Source: Amoebidium appalachense (lineage: Eukaryota > Ichthyosporea). Taken from it: a stretch of 64,000 nucleotides of DNA. Positions 31,666 through 64,000 of this stretch are shown piece by piece. Every line of letters begins with the position of its first letter. The first letter of the stretch is position 1. Location: positions 806,001 to 870,000 of the forward strand of contig CAVNZM010000018.1 in assembly GCA_963693365.1 (NCBI GenBank), in the 5' to 3' direction. The notes under the pieces were generated by a model that had not been told where the DNA came from, searched no databases, and was given only the letters and a program-made list of their open reading frames with translations. The position numbers and the translations under genes were made by a program.

Positions 31666-32385
31666 CCGGGGGTTTCTATGTTTGTGTGTGACGTCTGCCT
31701 GAGCCTGCAGCTGCTGCACAGCTGCCCTTGTGTTTATTGTTGCATGCCAAGCAAGTGGTGTGCACCTTGCACCTGGGTAGGTCTGTGACCATCAGGGCTG
31801 CAGGGAGCAAAGAATATTATGGTTGCCCGGCCTGGTTCCGAGCTGGTCGATGGGCCCAACTGAACATGCACATCACCTCACCAACTTTCTACGTGTGAAA
31901 TAACTTCCCGGCTGTGCACATTAACTTTGAGTATTTTGCCACATAAGCGACGTAAGTGAGATCATGCCACATGTACCTGTTCGTGACCACTGCTTTGCCA
32001 GCTAATTTTGGTTTGTAAAGTGCCAAAGCTTCATTTCTGAGCTGTGCAGCAGGCTAACGTCGGGTTGGCCACCGTGGGTGCCGATCTGTCATCTGTGCAA
32101 ATTACTTCCCCACGTGCGCGCACTCCGATGCATATGTTGCGAGCATCGACCCATACTATTTAGGGAATTGGCAGAGCCATTGCAACTCCGATTTGTGAAC
32201 CTATAACCCCGGGGGATACGATAGTTCTTCTAGTATTAGACAAAAATGTACGAGTTCACGTGAACCGAAGCTTCTTATTACGTGACCTCGGATAACGGTT
32301 TGCTCTGGTCATAACTTAAGTACCAGCGTTCTCAATTCTCACTGTACGCCATCACACTCAAGTCAGCATCATTTTCTCCACCACT

Positions 32386-32421
<36 letters not shown>

Positions 32422-33484
32422 CCCCTTCCCCCCCTTCTTTCTCTCCGCCCCCTCCCCGTTCCCCCATCCCCCATCCTTTGGCATGGAATGATTCCCTTTT
32501 AGAATTGTTTGGAAGAAATCCACTTTCAATAGATCCGTCTACAAATTCGAGGATGGCCCAGTCAACCAACGTTGCCCGATAGAGGCTCGGATGATGCGCC
32601 AGTGGCCCGTGGTAACCGTACCTAGCAATCCTGGCATATTAACCCCCAAACACACAACCGCACATGTTTAGTCGCAGTCCTGTTTCTTTCTGTTCACAAT
32701 CTCAAGGCCAGGAGCCTGCTGCAGCTCTAACACGTACTGACGTGTTGCCGCACGTGCGACGTTATACAACTACTTGTGGCGGCAAAAAAAAAAAAAAAAG
32801 AAGAAAAAAAAAAAAAAAGGAGACACCGCCTCAGTAGGTGGTAGGCTGCAGCTGGCCCCATAGCTGCTCAGCCATCAAAGGTACAACGCGTTGGCTGGCG
32901 CCTCCAAAGTTTGAATTCTATACTATACGAGATATCTGGGGCGGGAAGCACACATTTACCACTGAAGCTTGAGTCAGAGATACTTTTGTTTTGTTTTGTT
33001 TTGTTTTGCCTTTTTTTTTTTCTTTTTTTTTGGTTTTTCCGCATGTGTGTTCTGTGAGCTGTTTGCCGTCCAACACTCATGAGTATTCCTACTGGCTCAG
33101 AACCTTCTAGAAATGGAAATGCTGATATTCAACCAATAGGATGCAGGACCTAAACTTGAACGGCCACAGAAGCTCATAGATTTTTGCCTAATAAGGCACT
33201 TCCACTTGACTCGTTTTGGAGCTAGCAAGACGAACGCAAGACAGCATGATCTAACACCAATATTTTACCGTTTTTAAAACTCCTGCAATAATCTGACTCT
33301 GGTAAAGCAGCAGAAACGCACGATATTTGTTCATAGTAGCTGAAGGCTACTCTACAAGTAAAATAAATTAAGATTTAGTTACGTCCTCTGTTCCTCTGTC
33401 TTTGCTTTATGTTATTGCACATCAGAACTTACGCCTGCTGATACGTGTTGACGTGTACATATCCTCTACTGCCAAGTCCTATGT
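31661..33484. other. Intergenic region between RPN8 and fumarate reductase
   Basis: This is mostly unique sequence with only two homopolymer-rich patches (C run 32390-32418; A-rich 32784-32818). No frame with recognisable similarity was found. It contrasts with the introns, which are far richer in repeats. Confidence 0.6.
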
Positions 33485-33560
33485 ATGTAACCAATCACAT
33501 TTTGGCGCGGAAAAAAGTATTTTGCCGGCAGCAACGCCTATCCGCCTATATAGCTCCACA
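33485..33560 (+). promoter_or_regulatory. Core promoter of the fumarate reductase gene: CCAAT, E2F-like site, TATA
   Basis: Upstream of the start codon lie, in order, CCAAT at 33491-33495, TTTTGGCGCGGAAAA at 33500-33514 (close to the E2F consensus) and TATATAG at 33547-33553. The TATA box is about 60 bases before the ATG, leaving room for a 5' leader of some 30-40 bases. The order and spacing look like a classical promoter. The E2F reading is a sequence match and not proof of regulation. Confidence 0.6.
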
Positions 33561-33613
33561 CCGAGGCTTGGCTCACTGTTTTCCCCATGTTCTTGTACAC
33601 CCATACAGTCAAC

Positions 33614-39055
<5,442 letters not shown>

Positions 39056-39576
39056 AATTCTACGCTACTATTAACGGATATATCAGCGTATGTGCAGCAC
39101 ATTCGACGTATTTTTATTTTTAGTTTTAAATTCTCTAATCCTACAAGACCTGCGCGGCCCTGTGGGCTGCCGAGCGCTTTTCTTAAAGCAATCGATGCAT
39201 ACCTGTCATTAAAGCAATAAACGCATACATGCCGCTACCAACACACATTGCCCGGACCAGCCTGCCTGTGTGCTGTCTACCCTTTCCCCCCCCCCCCCCC
39301 CCCTCCCCTCCCTCCCCACATTTCTCACCTCTGCCTATATACGAAGTCATGATGTGCCGTCAGTGGCCATCGCATCGGACTTGTGCACATACTCTCATAC
39401 TGGCACATCATTGATGTGTTACATGTGTGTGGGTGTGTATGCGCACATCCATGCATATGCCTGTCTTTCTTCTTGTGTATGACCTACATATCACCGTGGT
39501 ACGTATACGTGCAGTTGTGTGTCTTCTGCGTCCAACCTACGTGTGCATCACTCCACCCCACACCTCTTTCATGCCA
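39056..39576. other. Convergent intergenic region, fumarate reductase / MON2
   Basis: It holds the 3' UTR of the fumarate reductase gene and probably that of MON2. Includes a C run at 39287-39303 and A/T-rich signals near 39105-39130. No gene is seen. Confidence 0.6.
39216..39221 (+). terminator. Polyadenylation signal of the fumarate reductase gene
   Basis: AATAAA is found 160 bases after the stop codon, in the second copy of a short tandem duplication (TTAAAGCAAT...GCATAC, about 28 bases per copy, 39184-39236). The convergent MON2 gene could use an AATAAA on the minus strand at 39113-39118, which would make the two 3' UTRs overlap. Confidence 0.55.
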
Positions 39577-63193
<23,617 letters not shown>

Positions 63194-63934
63194 AGCGCCA
63201 CCTGCGCCCGCATAGGGCCGGCACCCCCGTCCGCACACACACAGGCCCGTCCTTCCACTGGCTTGCTGTGTGCCTGTTATCTCACAACTGCGCGCTGTGT
63301 GGCTAGCCCTGTGAGGCACTGCAACTCCAAGTTATGCTGTAACAGTGACTGCCTACTTTTCCAAGTGTTTAGGTGGCTCTGTAAGGCACTTGCTTGTTTC
63401 GCGTGATGCCCAAAGAGTGCTGTCGTGTACTTGAGCTAACTGGTCACACACTTCACACGCTACCAAAGGTTGCCGGCTCGCGATAGGACGAAGACGTGCA
63501 GCCTGCAGTTAGTTTCTAAATAATAATGATGGGCGTGTATATAGGTGACCAGTGCGATGTACTCTACGTGCTCAGTAGGGTGAGATATTTATTTTACGGC
63601 CACAAAAGTTCATTTTCGTTTTTCAAAGTTTTACGCAAATTGGCTTAATTGTTTTGCGATCATGGGGGTGTCCATTTAAGCCTATTTCATAAAGTTCAAA
63701 GTAGGCATAATAAAATTGTTTGAAAATTATTATAAAATAAAAAAAGCAATTGATTCTATTCTAAGTATATAGTTTTCTGTATTATATAGATTTTATTTGG
63801 TTTTATAATAGTCATAATGTATCTAACCAACGAACCTTGTTCACAAAAACTTCGCTCACAAAAACTTCGAGCCTCAAAAGGGGCTCAATGCAAGAGCCAG
63901 ATGTAGGGGGTAACAAGGAGCAAAGTTACCACTT
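63194..63934. other. Upstream region of MON2 and intergenic DNA
   Basis: The first 250 bases are GC-balanced unique sequence and probably hold the MON2 promoter; no TATA box is clear on the minus strand. From about 63580 to 63830 the sequence is A/T-rich with no recognisable gene. Confidence 0.5.
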
Positions 63935-64000
63935 GCTGATTGGTTGTGACGTTGCGACCAATCAGCATCAAATAGTTTGTGTACTGGCACGTATATAAAG
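63935..64000 (+). promoter_or_regulatory. Palindromic CCAAT pair and TATA box of a gene beyond the right edge
   Basis: GCTGATTGGT at 63935-63944 and its exact inverse ACCAATCAGC at 63957-63966 flank TGTGACGTTGCG. TATATAA follows at 63993-63999. The TATA orientation and distance (about 27 bases from the second CCAAT box) suggest a plus-strand gene starting just outside the window. A tandem pair of CTCACAAAAACTTCG-like sequences sits near 63840-63870. Confidence 0.55.

Overview
The window is nuclear DNA of an intron-rich eukaryote. Six protein-coding genes can be assembled exon by exon from homology, splice phase and GT/AG borders (one GC/AG), but exons cover only a small part of the 64 kb. Introns are packed with simple repeats: (CA/GT)n, (CGCA)n, long C or G runs and many minisatellites. 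Most long reading frames here are repeat translations, not genes. The gene set includes an ESCRT-0 STAM/Hse1 adaptor, typical of opisthokonts, and a soluble OSM1-type fumarate reductase, known from fungi and several protists but not typical of animals. This suggests a unicellular opisthokont (early fungus or holozoan protist), but the sequence alone does not settle it.

Layout, left to right. (1) STAM/Hse1, minus strand, start at 8595, 3' end beyond the left edge. (2) NDUFS6, complex I 13-kDa zinc subunit, plus strand, 9198-12571, sharing a divergent intergenic region with STAM. (3) DCAF4-like WD40 substrate receptor, minus strand, about 13165-22459; its first and last exons are tentative. (4) RPN8/PSMD7, proteasome lid MPN subunit, plus strand, 22987-31660, divergent from DCAF4. 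(5) Fumarate reductase, plus strand, 33614-39055, behind a 2-kb intergenic region. (6) MON2, minus strand, 39577-63193, about 43 exons, convergent with gene 5. The last 800 bases hold the upstream side of MON2 and, at the right edge, paired CCAAT boxes and a TATA box for a plus-strand gene outside the window.

The genes form no operon or pathway. They are housekeeping functions: endosomal sorting (STAM), trans-Golgi/endosome traffic (MON2), ubiquitin ligation and degradation (DCAF4, RPN8), respiration and redox (NDUFS6, fumarate reductase). Mobile DNA includes a 314-bp hAT-type non-autonomous element with an 8-bp target duplication, a second terminal-inverted-repeat element, and copies of a short interspersed repeat ending in poly(C).

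The most unusual signal is the link between repeats and splice sites. Many introns start GTGTGT, with the (GT)n microsatellite beginning at the donor itself. Another large donor class reads GTACGT. In at least four places the tandem repeat unit is a copy of an exon-intron border, giving arrays of decoy splice sites beside the real one. No CRISPR array, rRNA or tRNA gene was recognised.
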